Source: Bacteroides sp. (lineage in GTDB: Bacteria; Bacteroidota; Bacteroidia; Bacteroidales; Bacteroidaceae). From it: a stretch of 20,253 nt of DNA. The stretch's first letter is position 1; each line of letters begins with the position of its first letter. Positions 8,464-15,789 of the stretch are shown one piece after another. Below the pieces are notes generated by a model. It did no database searches. It was not told the origin of the DNA and saw only the letters and a list, made by a program, of their open reading frames with translations. The position numbers and the translations under genes were made by a program. The stretch lies in the NCBI GenBank assembly GCA_030151845.1, contig JASLCM010000104.1:1-20253 (forward strand). The letters are read 5' to 3'.

Positions 8464-9090
8464 TTATCGTAAATCAATAACTTCTATCTCAGGATATTTC
8501 TTTTCATCAAATGAGAATGTACTTGCTTTCATCTGGCGGTTTAATTCTAGTGTTTGTATGCTAACCTTTGTGCGGCCACTCTGCTTTGTTGAGAATTCTA
8601 AGTAAAGAGGTAAGAAACTCACTTTGTCCATATAGATACGAACATGTTGAATCTCTTTTCTCAACTCTTTAGCATGCAAGTTAATCTCTGTAATTTGCTT
8701 CCCATTATAACTCTGTTTGCCTCCTAAGCGATAGGTATATCCCTCTTTATATATTGCTAGTAATAAATATGGGTTTATAGACTGCAGTTCTTCCTGAGTT
8801 GGCTTTATTAAATTAACCTCATCAGAGCCCTCTAGTAAAGTCCACTGATTTTCTCCATCAAACCAAGTAGTAAGCGCTTCAAGTTGTAAATAAAACTTCT
8901 CTTTATTAACAAGCAATTTACCCACTTGTTCATGCTCCTCTAAGTCATTTTGCCAAACGAACTGAATCTTAAGCCCCATTGACTCGTTGAGTTTACGATT
9001 CATCTGCTCTAAACTATTCTCCACCTCTTGTGCAAAAGAAAAGCAGAAAACCCCCAAACATAAATAAAGAAGTAATCCTATTTTTTTCAT
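8464..9090 (-). CDS. lolA: LolA-like outer-membrane lipoprotein carrier, periplasmic
   Basis: Probably a periplasmic chaperone that carries lipoproteins from the inner to the outer membrane. The 208-residue precursor starts with a clear signal peptide (MKKIGLLLYL, then a hydrophobic core and a likely cleavage after FSFA). The mature part has the spaced short beta strands of the LolA/LolB fold, including WFDGENQWTL and the later YLEFSTKQSGRTKVSI. The family is divergent in Bacteroidota and some members serve other lipid-carrier roles, so the exact cargo is inferred. The ATG at 9090 is chosen over a TTG 15 nt upstream because it opens directly on the basic signal-peptide start. It lies 25 nt after ftsK, a pairing common in Bacteroidales. 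Confidence 0.78.
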   Translation of the reverse strand: MKKIGLLLYLCLGVFCFSFAQEVENSLEQMNRKLNESMGLKIQFVWQNDLEEHEQVGKLLVNKEKFYLQLEALTTWFDGENQWTLLEGSDEVNLIKPTQEELQSINPYLLLAIYKEGYTYRLGGKQSYNGKQITEINLHAKELRKEIQHVRIYMDKVSFLPLYLEFSTKQSGRTKVSIQTLELNRQMKASTFSFDEKKYPEIEVIDLR

Positions 9091-9115
9091 TCTATCCAAT
9101 AACAATGTAATCCGA

Positions 9116-11575
9116 TTAAATGTTCAATTTTCTCTCTAACTCAAACTCATCGGCACATAATACTTGTCGGGCTTTACTTCCTTCACTTGGTCCAACAATC
9201 CCCATTGCTTCTAACTGATCAATAATTCGACCTGCCCGATTATAACCTATCGAAAACTTTCGTTGAATGAGTGAGGTTGATCCCTGCTGATGGAGAACAA
9301 TCAAGGTTGCTGCATCTTTAAATAGAGGATCCAGCTTTGCGGGATCTACATTTCCCATAGCAGCATCCATCTCCTCTGAAGTGTATTCTGGCAATAAGAA
9401 AGCAGAAGTATACCCTTGTTGCCTTGCTATGTATCTAGTTATCTCTTCGACCTCAGGTGTGTCAATAAAAGCACATTGAACACGAACGGGGTTGTTTCCA
9501 TGCAAGAACAACATATCTCCTCGTCCTATTAACTGATTGGCTCCTGGACGGTCTAATATGGTTCGAGAATCCATCATCGAAGAAACTTTAAACGCAACAC
9601 GAGCAGGGAAGTTTGCTTTAATTGTTCCAGTTATAATATTGGTAGTGGGACGCTGAGTTGCAATAACCATATGAATACCTACAGCACGAGCCAACTGAGC
9701 AATACGTGCTATGGGTAACTCGATATCTTTGCCCGCTGTCATGATCAAATCACCAAATTCGTCGATAATCACTACAATATAAGGCATAAACTTATGTCCC
9801 TTTTCTGGATTTAATCGCCGGTTTATAAACTTATCGTTATACTCCCTAATGTTACGGACCTGAGCCATTTTTAATAGGTCATATCGACTATCCATCTCTA
9901 CACAGATGGAGTTTAAAGTTTCTACCACTTTAGTTACATCTGTAATTATAGGTTCTCCTCCATCGGGTAGTTTTGCTAAAAAATGGTTCTCTATCACTGA
10001 GTAAATACTAAACTCTACCTTTTTAGGGTCTATTAATACAAATTTAAGCTCAGCAGGATGCTTTTTATAAAGCAAAGAGGTTATCATTGTGTTCAGGCCA
10101 ACAGATTTACCTTGCCCTGTAGCTCCTGCTACGAGCACATGTGGCATTTTACAAAGGTCAACCATGAACACCTCATTTGTTATTGTCTTACCAAAAGCCA
10201 CAGGTAGTTCAAATTTGGTTGTTTGAAAAGCCTTACTTCCAATAATGGATTGGCCCGACACGATTTTAGGGTCTGAGTTTGGAACCTCTATTCCAATGGT
10301 TCCTTTACCAGGTATAGGAGCTATGATACGAATACCTAAAGCAGCCAAGCTCAAAGCGATATCGTCCTCTAAACCACGAATTTTAGAGATTCGAACCCCT
10401 TGTTCTGGAGTTATTTCATAAAGCGTAACTGTTGGACCAACCGTTGCTTTTATGGTACGAATTTCAATTCCAAAACTACTTAATGTAGCTATAATCTTCT
10501 CCTTATTGGTTTGTTGTTCATCCATATTTATGGTAGGATCATTATTCTCATAATGCTTCATCAAATCCAATGGAGGTAATTTATAATTCTCTAAATCGAG
10601 TTTGGGATTATAAGGCTCCGAACTATTTAACTGTTGATAGACTTCATCTTTAGCCGCTGTTTCAACTTGAAAATCAGGTTCTTTACTAAGTTCTGTTTCT
10701 CTATCATTCTTCTCTACAGAATTAGCTGAAGCTGACTCTCTATCGGCCTCAAGCACTTTATCTTTTGCTTCCTCTACCAAATCTGTTCCTGATACAACCA
10801 CACCTAAATCTACTACATGCCCTTCTTTATCTTCTTCATTTACAGCAATAGACTCCTCGTTATTCGTCGTAGCCTGCATTTCACCTTCACTAGAGTCCTC
10901 TACAACAGTTTCTTCTTTTGATCGTTTGACTGATTTAGCTCTCTTTAAAAAAGGAAATTTAAACAAAGTCCTAAACCAATCAATCACCTTTTTATTAACT
11001 GTTGCTAAGAAAGCGATGCCAGTTCCTAGTAATAGAAATAGAACGCCTGGAGTTCCAATTTGGGATCCTAACCATTTACTCACATTATACCCATGCAAGC
11101 CTCCTAAGTAAATGAAAGAATCTTCATAGAAACCTTCAAAGAAGAACCCAAAGAACAATGAAAACCAGATAAGTAAGAAAAAACATCTTAAAAACCACTT
11201 CCTTATTTTAAAGTCATGTACTTTCATTAACCTCATGCCTAAAACTGCAAAAAATGCAATTACAAAAACAGAAGCTAAGCCAAAACAATCATTAATTAAG
11301 AAATTAGAAAGAAGCGCTCCTCTAGCTCCACCAACATTTTGAATATCATTGCCTGTTTGAGCCAATTCAGCACTTGTACTTCCCTCTAACACACTTTGGT
11401 CTGCTGCACCTGTAAAAAAGAAAGAAATAAAGGCAAGTAGTAAATAACCCGCAAACAACAAGAGTATTATCCCTAGCACAAAGTAGGCAGTCTCATTGTT
11501 ACTCATATTTTCTTTCATCTTCATAATACCCTCTAGGATATTAACATCTTTCTGGTTCGTATCTTTCTTTGCCAT
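9116..11575 (-). CDS. ftsK: DNA translocase FtsK
   Basis: Septum-anchored ATPase that pumps chromosome dimers and termini through the closing division site and activates XerCD recombination. With the ATG at 11575 the protein has 819 residues. There are four hydrophobic segments in the first 195 residues, an acidic, low-complexity linker at about 220-320, then the motor. Walker A GATGQGKS lies at 484-491 and the Walker B region IVVIIDE ends near residue 606. A winged-helix gamma domain for oriented (KOPS) DNA reading lies at about 750-815 (FSIGYNRAGRIIDQLEAMGIVGP). The linker is short compared with E. coli FtsK, as usual in this phylum. The TTG at 11608 would add 11 residues and falls at the expected promoter, so it is not used. 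First gene of the ftsK-lolA-trxB unit, divergent from the DUF5063 gene. Confidence 0.95.
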   Translation of the reverse strand: MAKKDTNQKDVNILEGIMKMKENMSNNETAYFVLGIILLLFAGYLLLAFISFFFTGAADQSVLEGSTSAELAQTGNDIQNVGGARGALLSNFLINDCFGLASVFVIAFFAVLGMRLMKVHDFKIRKWFLRCFFLLIWFSLFFGFFFEGFYEDSFIYLGGLHGYNVSKWLGSQIGTPGVLFLLLGTGIAFLATVNKKVIDWFRTLFKFPFLKRAKSVKRSKEETVVEDSSEGEMQATTNNEESIAVNEEDKEGHVVDLGVVVSGTDLVEEAKDKVLEADRESASANSVEKNDRETELSKEPDFQVETAAKDEVYQQLNSSEPYNPKLDLENYKLPPLDLMKHYENNDPTINMDEQQTNKEKIIATLSSFGIEIRTIKATVGPTVTLYEITPEQGVRISKIRGLEDDIALSLAALGIRIIAPIPGKGTIGIEVPNSDPKIVSGQSIIGSKAFQTTKFELPVAFGKTITNEVFMVDLCKMPHVLVAGATGQGKSVGLNTMITSLLYKKHPAELKFVLIDPKKVEFSIYSVIENHFLAKLPDGGEPIITDVTKVVETLNSICVEMDSRYDLLKMAQVRNIREYNDKFINRRLNPEKGHKFMPYIVVIIDEFGDLIMTAGKDIELPIARIAQLARAVGIHMVIATQRPTTNIITGTIKANFPARVAFKVSSMMDSRTILDRPGANQLIGRGDMLFLHGNNPVRVQCAFIDTPEVEEITRYIARQQGYTSAFLLPEYTSEEMDAAMGNVDPAKLDPLFKDAATLIVLHQQGSTSLIQRKFSIGYNRAGRIIDQLEAMGIVGPSEGSKARQVLCADEFELERKLNI

Positions 11576-11605
11576 GTAGTCTTTTATTGATATGGATTTA
11601 TAGTA

Positions 11606-11613
11606 CAAAAGTA
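11606..11613 (-). promoter_or_regulatory. -7 element for ftsK
   Basis: On the minus strand TACTTTTG fits the Bacteroidota TAnnTTTG -7 consensus, 30 nt before the chosen ftsK ATG. No TTG is found at -33 spacing, so the match is partial. Confidence 0.5.
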
Positions 11614-11759
11614 ATAAAAAAAGAGTGATAAAGTTTATAACTCAAGTACCCTATGTCAAAAGATACAGATATTTTCAACAGCTTAAAACTACTATCCACA
11701 CAATTCTCACTACAAACTCTTTTCTAGGTCAATATTCCTTAGCTATTCCGACTTTTTCT

Positions 11760-11767
11760 TAACTTTG
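11760..11767 (+). promoter_or_regulatory. -7 element for the DUF5063-exonuclease-rlmI unit
   Basis: TAACTTTG lies 21 nt before the DUF5063 start codon, giving a very short leader. A weak TTA sits where the -33 TTG is expected. With the ftsK element it makes this gap a divergent promoter region; nothing else notable is seen in the 213 bp between the two genes. Confidence 0.6.
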
Positions 11768-11788
11768 CACTATTAAAATATTTTTTAA

Positions 11789-12328
11789 ATGGAAAGATAT
11801 AGCCAAGTTGTATTCGATAAAAACACAGTAGAGTTTGTTACAGTTGCTGCAGAGACTTGCTCATTTTTAGAATCCTGTAACCAAATGAGTCGCTCTGTAT
11901 TTGTCGATACAGCTCTAAAAATTTTACCTCTTCTATACATCAAAGCCTCACTTATTCCTGCTTGTGAGTTAATTGGTACTGGTTTCCTAGAACAATATGT
12001 TAGTGAGGAGACTTACAACATTATTCGTATGCAGGTAGCAGAAACTTTAGGAGAAGAAGATGATTATTTAGAAGTATTCCTACCCGATATGGCCTATAGC
12101 GATACCCCTATAAAAAAATGCATCTCAGAAGATTTGTCGGATATATACCAGGATTTAAAAGATTTTGTTTATGTTTTCCAACAAGCTTTAAATGAAACCA
12201 TGAATGACTCCTTAGTAAGATGTAAAGTAAATTTTGAAACATTTTGGGGTCAGCGGCTGGTAAATACATTAAGAGCACTGCACAATATAAAATATAAAGC
12301 TAATGAGTTTGATTCAACAACCTTTTAG
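11789..12328 (+). CDS. DUF5063-family protein of unknown function
   Basis: A 179-residue soluble protein with no signal peptide and no membrane segment, rich in predicted helix and acidic overall (for example GEEDDYLEVFLPDM). I recognise it as the Bacteroidota DUF5063 family from its order and content, including the FLESC, LLPLLYIKASLI and the late FETFWGQRLVNTLRALH blocks. No catalytic motif is evident. It is the first gene of a three-gene unit (16 nt before the exonuclease, which is 39 nt before the rRNA methyltransferase), an arrangement I recall in many Bacteroidales. The setting suggests a link to RNA metabolism, but that is inference only. It ends in TAG. Confidence 0.75.
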   Translation: MERYSQVVFDKNTVEFVTVAAETCSFLESCNQMSRSVFVDTALKILPLLYIKASLIPACELIGTGFLEQYVSEETYNIIRMQVAETLGEEDDYLEVFLPDMAYSDTPIKKCISEDLSDIYQDLKDFVYVFQQALNETMNDSLVRCKVNFETFWGQRLVNTLRALHNIKYKANEFDSTTF

Positions 12329-12343
12329 CTTCTACAACTAATT

Positions 12344-12946
12344 ATGATTATAAATAAAAGCATAACTAAAGAGAGTGTAAACAAACTTCCTAAAGTTGAA
12401 TTTCCTGGAAAAATCCATTTAATAGAGACGATAGAGGATTGTGATGAAGCTCTCTTACTTCTCAATAAGGAAAAGTGGCTAGGCATAGATAGTGAGACTC
12501 GCCCTAATTTTGTAAAAGGACGAATGCATAAAGTAGCCTTACTCCAAATCTCTACTTTTAAAGATTGTTTTCTCTTTAGATTAAATAAAATAGGATTAAC
12601 AAAAGGACTTATTCATCTATTGGAAAATAGCCAAATAACTAAAGTAGGACTCTCTTTGAAAGATGATTTTATGATGCTTAAGAAGAGGGCCTTCTTTAAG
12701 CAAAATGCTTGTATTGATCTTCAAGACTATGTTAAGTTCTTTGGAATAAAAGATAGAAGTCTTCAAAAAATATATGCTATTCTTTTCAATGAGAAAATTT
12801 CCAAATCCAAAAGACTTTCAAACTGGGAGGCCGATCCACTTACCGAGGCTCAACAAGAGTATGCAGCTATTGATGCCTGGTCTTGTTTGCGAATCTACGC
12901 CTTACTTGAAAAACTAAAGGCAGACCAAAACTTTGAGGTAGTCTAA
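12344..12946 (+). CDS. DEDDy-type 3'-5' exonuclease domain protein
   Basis: Stand-alone RNase D/Werner-like exonuclease domain of 200 residues. The metal-binding residues are all present: Asp49 and Glu51 in GIDSETRP (Exo I), an aspartate of LSLKDDF at 107-108 (Exo II), and Tyr173 and Asp177 in YAAIDAW (Exo III, which makes it DEDDy). There is no HRDC or helicase domain, so its substrate, RNA or DNA 3' ends, is open. Its place between a DUF5063 gene and an rRNA methyltransferase gene favours RNA processing. The ATG at 12344 lies 15 nt after the previous stop and precedes a short lysine-rich lead-in. Confidence 0.88.
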   Translation: MIINKSITKESVNKLPKVEFPGKIHLIETIEDCDEALLLLNKEKWLGIDSETRPNFVKGRMHKVALLQISTFKDCFLFRLNKIGLTKGLIHLLENSQITKVGLSLKDDFMMLKKRAFFKQNACIDLQDYVKFFGIKDRSLQKIYAILFNEKISKSKRLSNWEADPLTEAQQEYAAIDAWSCLRIYALLEKLKADQNFEVV

Positions 12947-12985
12947 CTACCCAATTATAAACTAGTCTACACTATTAATTATATT

Positions 12986-14173
12986 ATGACACATTCTACA
13001 ATTCATTTAAAACCGGGAAAAGAAGCTTCATTAAAACGCTTTCACCCATGGATTTTCTCGGGTGCAATTGCTAAAACTACAGGTAATCCTGAAGAGGGAG
13101 ATGTTGTTACTGTTTACACTTCAAAAGGAGAATTCATAGCAAAAGGACATTATCAAATAGGTAGTATTACAGTACGAGTACTCAGCTTCAATGAAGAAGA
13201 AGAGATCGATGATAACTTTTGGATTGATAGAATAACTAAAGCTTTCGAGTTACGAGAGAAAATAGGTCTAAACAACTCTTCTATAAACAATACATACCGA
13301 TTAATACATGGAGAGGGAGATAATCTACCAGGACTTATTGTTGATATTTATGATCACGTAGCTGTTATGCAAGCACACTCTCCCGGAATGCATCATGCTA
13401 GACAAACGATAGCAGAAACTATAGTTAAAGTACTTGGTAGTAAAATAGAGGGTGTATATTACAAATCCGAAACGACTCTTCCATATAAAGCTGACCTTTT
13501 CCCTGAAAATGGCTTTTTAATCGGTCATTCAACAGAGAATATCGCCACAGAAAATGGATTGCATTTCCACGTTGATTGGCGTAAAGGTCAAAAGACAGGT
13601 TTTTTTGTAGATCAAAGAGAGAATAGATCATTATTAGAGAGATATGCAAAAGATAAAAAGGTCCTTAATATGTTTTGCTATACAGGCGGATTCTCTTTCT
13701 ATGCTATGAGAGGAGGAGCTTCTCTCGTCCACTCAGTAGATAGTTCTTCTAAAGCAATTGATTTAACCGATAAAAATATTGAGCTTAATTTCCCGGCTGA
13801 TACAAGACATACCTCTTTTGCTGCAGATGCTTTTAAGTTTCTGGACCAAGCTGAAACTAAATATGACCTCATTGTATTGGATCCACCAGCCTTTGCTAAA
13901 CATAGAAAAGCTTTGAGGAATGCTTTACAAGGTTATAGACGTCTTAATACTAAAGCGATTGAGATGATCGAACCAGGCGGAATACTTTTCACATTCTCAT
14001 GTTCACAGGTTGTTAGTACCAATGACTTTAGAACAATGGTCTTTAGTGCTTCAGCAATAGCTGGTAGAAAAGTTAGAATTTTACATCAACTAACACAACC
14101 CGCAGATCACCCTGTCAACATCTATCACCCAGAGGGAGAATACCTCAAAGGACTAGTACTTTACGTGGAGTAG
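12986..14173 (+). CDS. rlmI: Class I SAM-dependent rRNA methyltransferase, RlmI-like (PUA + methyltransferase)
   Basis: Predicted 23S rRNA cytosine-C5 methyltransferase of 395 residues. An N-terminal PUA RNA-binding domain lies at about 5-75 (RFHPWIFSGAI). A central EEHD-like region follows, with GEGDNLPGLIVDIY at 109-122. The C-terminal Rossmann fold has SAM motif I LNMFCYTGGFS at 227-237, an acidic residue in VDSSSKAI, the DPPAF motif at 299-303, and the SCS motif with Cys339. This layout matches E. coli RlmI (m5C1962), but Bacteroidota homologues have not all been tested, so target position is inferred. Last gene of the DUF5063 unit. It ends in TAG and is followed by the longest non-coding stretch in the window. 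Confidence 0.87.
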   Translation: MTHSTIHLKPGKEASLKRFHPWIFSGAIAKTTGNPEEGDVVTVYTSKGEFIAKGHYQIGSITVRVLSFNEEEEIDDNFWIDRITKAFELREKIGLNNSSINNTYRLIHGEGDNLPGLIVDIYDHVAVMQAHSPGMHHARQTIAETIVKVLGSKIEGVYYKSETTLPYKADLFPENGFLIGHSTENIATENGLHFHVDWRKGQKTGFFVDQRENRSLLERYAKDKKVLNMFCYTGGFSFYAMRGGASLVHSVDSSSKAIDLTDKNIELNFPADTRHTSFAADAFKFLDQAETKYDLIVLDPPAFAKHRKALRNALQGYRRLNTKAIEMIEPGGILFTFSCSQVVSTNDFRTMVFSASAIAGRKVRILHQLTQPADHPVNIYHPEGEYLKGLVLYVE

Positions 14174-14218
14174 AACCTAAAAAATAGAAACTATACGTTA
14201 AACAACGTTATATAACTA

Positions 14219-14284
14219 ATGAAAAACACAACCTTATGGATATGTTTTAAAACATATTTACTACATTTGTATTGTGTTTTTCAT
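14219..14284. repeat. 13-bp perfect inverted repeat enclosing an 18-bp palindrome
   Basis: The arms ATGAAAAACACAA (14219-14231) and TTGTGTTTTTCAT (14272-14284) are exact reverse complements. Between them ATATGTTTTAAAACATAT (14240-14257) is a perfect 18-bp palindrome, slightly off-centre. The palindrome covers the region just upstream of the TACATTTG box, and the right arm covers the predicted transcription start, so an operator role is possible. In a read-through transcript from rlmI it could also fold as a hairpin. Confidence 0.85.
14262..14269 (+). promoter_or_regulatory. -7-like element for a short transcript
   Basis: TACATTTG fits TAnnTTTG. Transcription would start around 14275-14277, about 65 nt before the end of the terminator's T-run. 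No -33 TTG is seen at the usual distance; the 18-bp palindrome occupies that position instead. Confidence 0.5.
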
Positions 14285-14340
14285 GGTATTAGATTTAAGG
14301 TTAATGAAGATTGGTTGTCGAGATGACAATCAATTTTTTT
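14276..14340 (+). ncRNA. Candidate small RNA or attenuating leader of about 65 nt
   Basis: This stretch lies between a Bacteroidota -7 box (14262-14269) and a strong intrinsic terminator (14310-14340), the architecture expected for a short independent RNA. Both ends are approximate. The central block around CATGGTATTAGATTTAAGG looks familiar to me as a sequence that recurs in other Bacteroidales genomes, but I cannot verify that here and cannot assign it to a named RNA family. It may instead be a leader whose read-through feeds the permease gene about 200 nt downstream. Confidence 0.5.
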
Positions 14341-14360
14341 ATTTATATACCCTTAAGTAA
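14283..14360 (+). CDS. Possible 25-codon mini-ORF spanning the terminator hairpin
   Basis: An ATG at 14283 opens a 25-residue frame starting MVLDLRLMKIGCRDDNQ and ending in TAA at 14358-14360. It runs through both arms of the terminator hairpin. If transcription starts near 14276 the 5' leader is only about 7 nt and no ribosome-binding sequence is visible. The ORF may be chance, or a leader peptide whose translation would affect the hairpin. Coding status is doubtful. Confidence 0.25.
   Translation: MVLDLRLMKIGCRDDNQFFYLYTLK
14310..14340 (+). terminator. Intrinsic terminator
   Basis: ATTGGTTGTC (14310-14319) pairs with GACAATCAAT (14325-14334) over ten pairs including one G-U, closing a five-base loop (GAGAT), and is followed directly by a run of T to 14340. 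It could end a short RNA starting near 14276 or read-through from rlmI. Confidence 0.8.
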
Positions 14361-14386
14361 ATTTTCATACACTTCCCCTTAAAACA

Positions 14387-14423
14387 TTCAGAAACCTCTT
14401 TTCGAAAAGAGGCATAAACTGAA
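14387..14423. repeat. Two-tier hairpin with 18-bp palindromic core
   Basis: CCTCTTTTCGAAAAGAGG at 14395-14412 is a perfect 18-bp palindrome. Outer arms TTCAG (14387-14391) and CTGAA (14419-14423) can pair around it across an internal loop. No T-run follows, so it does not look like an ordinary terminator on the plus strand. Role unknown. Confidence 0.7.
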
Positions 14424-14429
14424 AGAGCT

Positions 14430-14464
14430 AGTAGTTTTTAAACAAAACCACTGTTTTTACTACT
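14430..14464. repeat. Hairpin upstream of the permease promoter
   Basis: AGTAGT (14430-14435) can pair with ACTACT (14459-14464). An inner AAACA / TGTTT pairing closes a seven-base loop. It lies about 30 nt before the -7 box of the permease gene. Role unknown; chance formation in AT-rich DNA is possible. Confidence 0.5.
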
Positions 14465-14495
14465 CAACTCCCCCCGTAACTTTCAAATAAATTTT

Positions 14496-14503
14496 TACCT
14501 TTG
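14496..14503 (+). promoter_or_regulatory. -7 element for the nucleoside-permease gene
   Basis: TACCTTTG matches TAnnTTTG and lies 40 nt before the ATG at 14544. A -33 TTG is not evident. It likely drives the permease, the bifunctional nuclease gene and the rsmE homologue. Confidence 0.6.
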
Positions 14504-14543
14504 CCTACATCAATACGATATACTGATTATAGATTTTAACACT

Positions 14544-15788
14544 ATGAACGTAAAACATCGCCTTATTATTATGAACTTTCTCCAATATGCAGTTTGGGGA
14601 TCATGGCTAATTTCACTAGGTTCATACTTGGGGCGCACAACTGCAGAGGGAGGACTTGGGTTTAGTGGTAGTCAAATAGGTAGCTTTTTTGCTACGATGG
14701 GTATAGCCTCTTTATTTATGCCTGCCATAATGGGAATTATTGCTGACAGATGGATTCCAGCACAAAAATTGCTGGGTATTAGCCACCTTATTGCAGCGCT
14801 CTTTATGATTGGTGCAGCACCCTTAACAAATTATTCAACACTCTATCCTATGATTTTAGGCAGCGTCTTCTTTTATATGCCTACAATTGCTTTATCTAAC
14901 TCTGTTGCCTACAATGCACTAAATCAAGCTGGTCTAAATACAGTAAAGGAATTTCCTCCCATCCGTGTATGGGGAACTGTAGGCTTCATCTGCGCTATGA
15001 TTTTAGTTGATCTTTTAGGTTTTGCCCAGTCTGCTAATCAACTCTATCTTTCTGCATCTCTAGGTATCTTACTAGGAGCTTACTCCTTTACGCTACCAGA
15101 TAGTCCAGTTTCTAATACTACAGAAAGTAAATCGTGGATTGATACCTTTGGATTAAGAGCGTTTACACTCTTCAAAGAGAAAAGAATGGCAATATTCTTT
15201 ATTTTTTGTATGCTCCTTGGTGTTTCACTGCAAATAACAAATGCTTTTGCAAACAGTTACTTAACTAATCATTTTGGCGATGCCACTCTATTTCCACAGT
15301 TCCAGGAGACATTTGGTGTAAAACATGCAAATATATTGATCTCTCTTTCGCAAGTATCTGAAACTTTATGTATTTTATTAATTCCTTTCGCACTAAGAAA
15401 GTTTGGAATTAAGCGCGTTATGCTTATTAGCATGTTTGCTTGGGTTCTTCGCTTTGCCCTATTGGGGTTAGGAGATCCTGGTAGTGGTGTTTGGATGCTA
15501 ATCTTATCAATGTTGGTCTATGGTGTAGCTTTTGACTTTTTCAATATCTCCGGCTCTTTATACATCGATCAAGAAACAAACCACAACATTAGATCCAGTG
15601 CACAAGGTCTTTTTATGATAATGACAAATGGCCTGGGGGCTATGATTGGTTCTTATGCCGCTGGAGCTGTTGTTGACTCTATTGGTTGGCCCAACGCCTG
15701 GCATGTGTTTGCCGGATATGCTTTGGTTGTAGCTCTTCTGTTTGCGATCATTTTTAAATACAAACACGAACCTACATTAAACGAGTAA
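14544..15788 (+). CDS. nupG: Nucleoside permease, NupG/XapB-type MFS (nucleoside:H+ symporter)
   Basis: Inner-membrane transporter of 414 residues with about 12 hydrophobic segments, full length for the family. The N-terminal MNVKHRLIIMNFLQYAVWGSW and the IGSFFATMGIASLFMPAIMGIIADRW block are characteristic of the nucleoside:H+ symporter branch of MFS. The later VYGVAFDFFNISGSLYID and the GLFMIMTNGLGAMIGSYAAG stretch also match it. Substrate is inferred as purine or pyrimidine nucleosides taken up with protons; base specificity is not visible. The bifunctional nuclease gene starts 1 nt after its stop codon. The structured intergenic region lies directly upstream, so regulation through that region is possible but not shown. 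Confidence 0.87.
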   Translation: MNVKHRLIIMNFLQYAVWGSWLISLGSYLGRTTAEGGLGFSGSQIGSFFATMGIASLFMPAIMGIIADRWIPAQKLLGISHLIAALFMIGAAPLTNYSTLYPMILGSVFFYMPTIALSNSVAYNALNQAGLNTVKEFPPIRVWGTVGFICAMILVDLLGFAQSANQLYLSASLGILLGAYSFTLPDSPVSNTTESKSWIDTFGLRAFTLFKEKRMAIFFIFCMLLGVSLQITNAFANSYLTNHFGDATLFPQFQETFGVKHANILISLSQVSETLCILLIPFALRKFGIKRVMLISMFAWVLRFALLGLGDPGSGVWMLILSMLVYGVAFDFFNISGSLYIDQETNHNIRSSAQGLFMIMTNGLGAMIGSYAAGAVVDSIGWPNAWHVFAGYALVVALLFAIIFKYKHEPTLNE

Positions 15789-15789
15789 A

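Larger units (their letters stand above)
14174..14543 (+). other. 370-bp structured intergenic region
   Basis: The only non-coding gap over 300 bases. In order it holds: a small bulged hairpin at 14192-14212 (TATACGTT / AACGTTATA); a 13-bp inverted repeat at 14219-14284 around an 18-bp palindrome; a -7-like box at 14262-14269; a short transcribed-looking stretch ending in an intrinsic terminator at 14310-14340; hairpins at 14387-14423 and 14430-14464; and a -7 element at 14496-14503 for the permease gene. No tRNA or conserved long ORF is seen. Confidence 0.8.

Noticed and set aside
13425..13649. Minus-strand open frame inside the RlmI-like gene
   Set aside because: It is a shadow of a well-supported gene and its product has no recognisable features.
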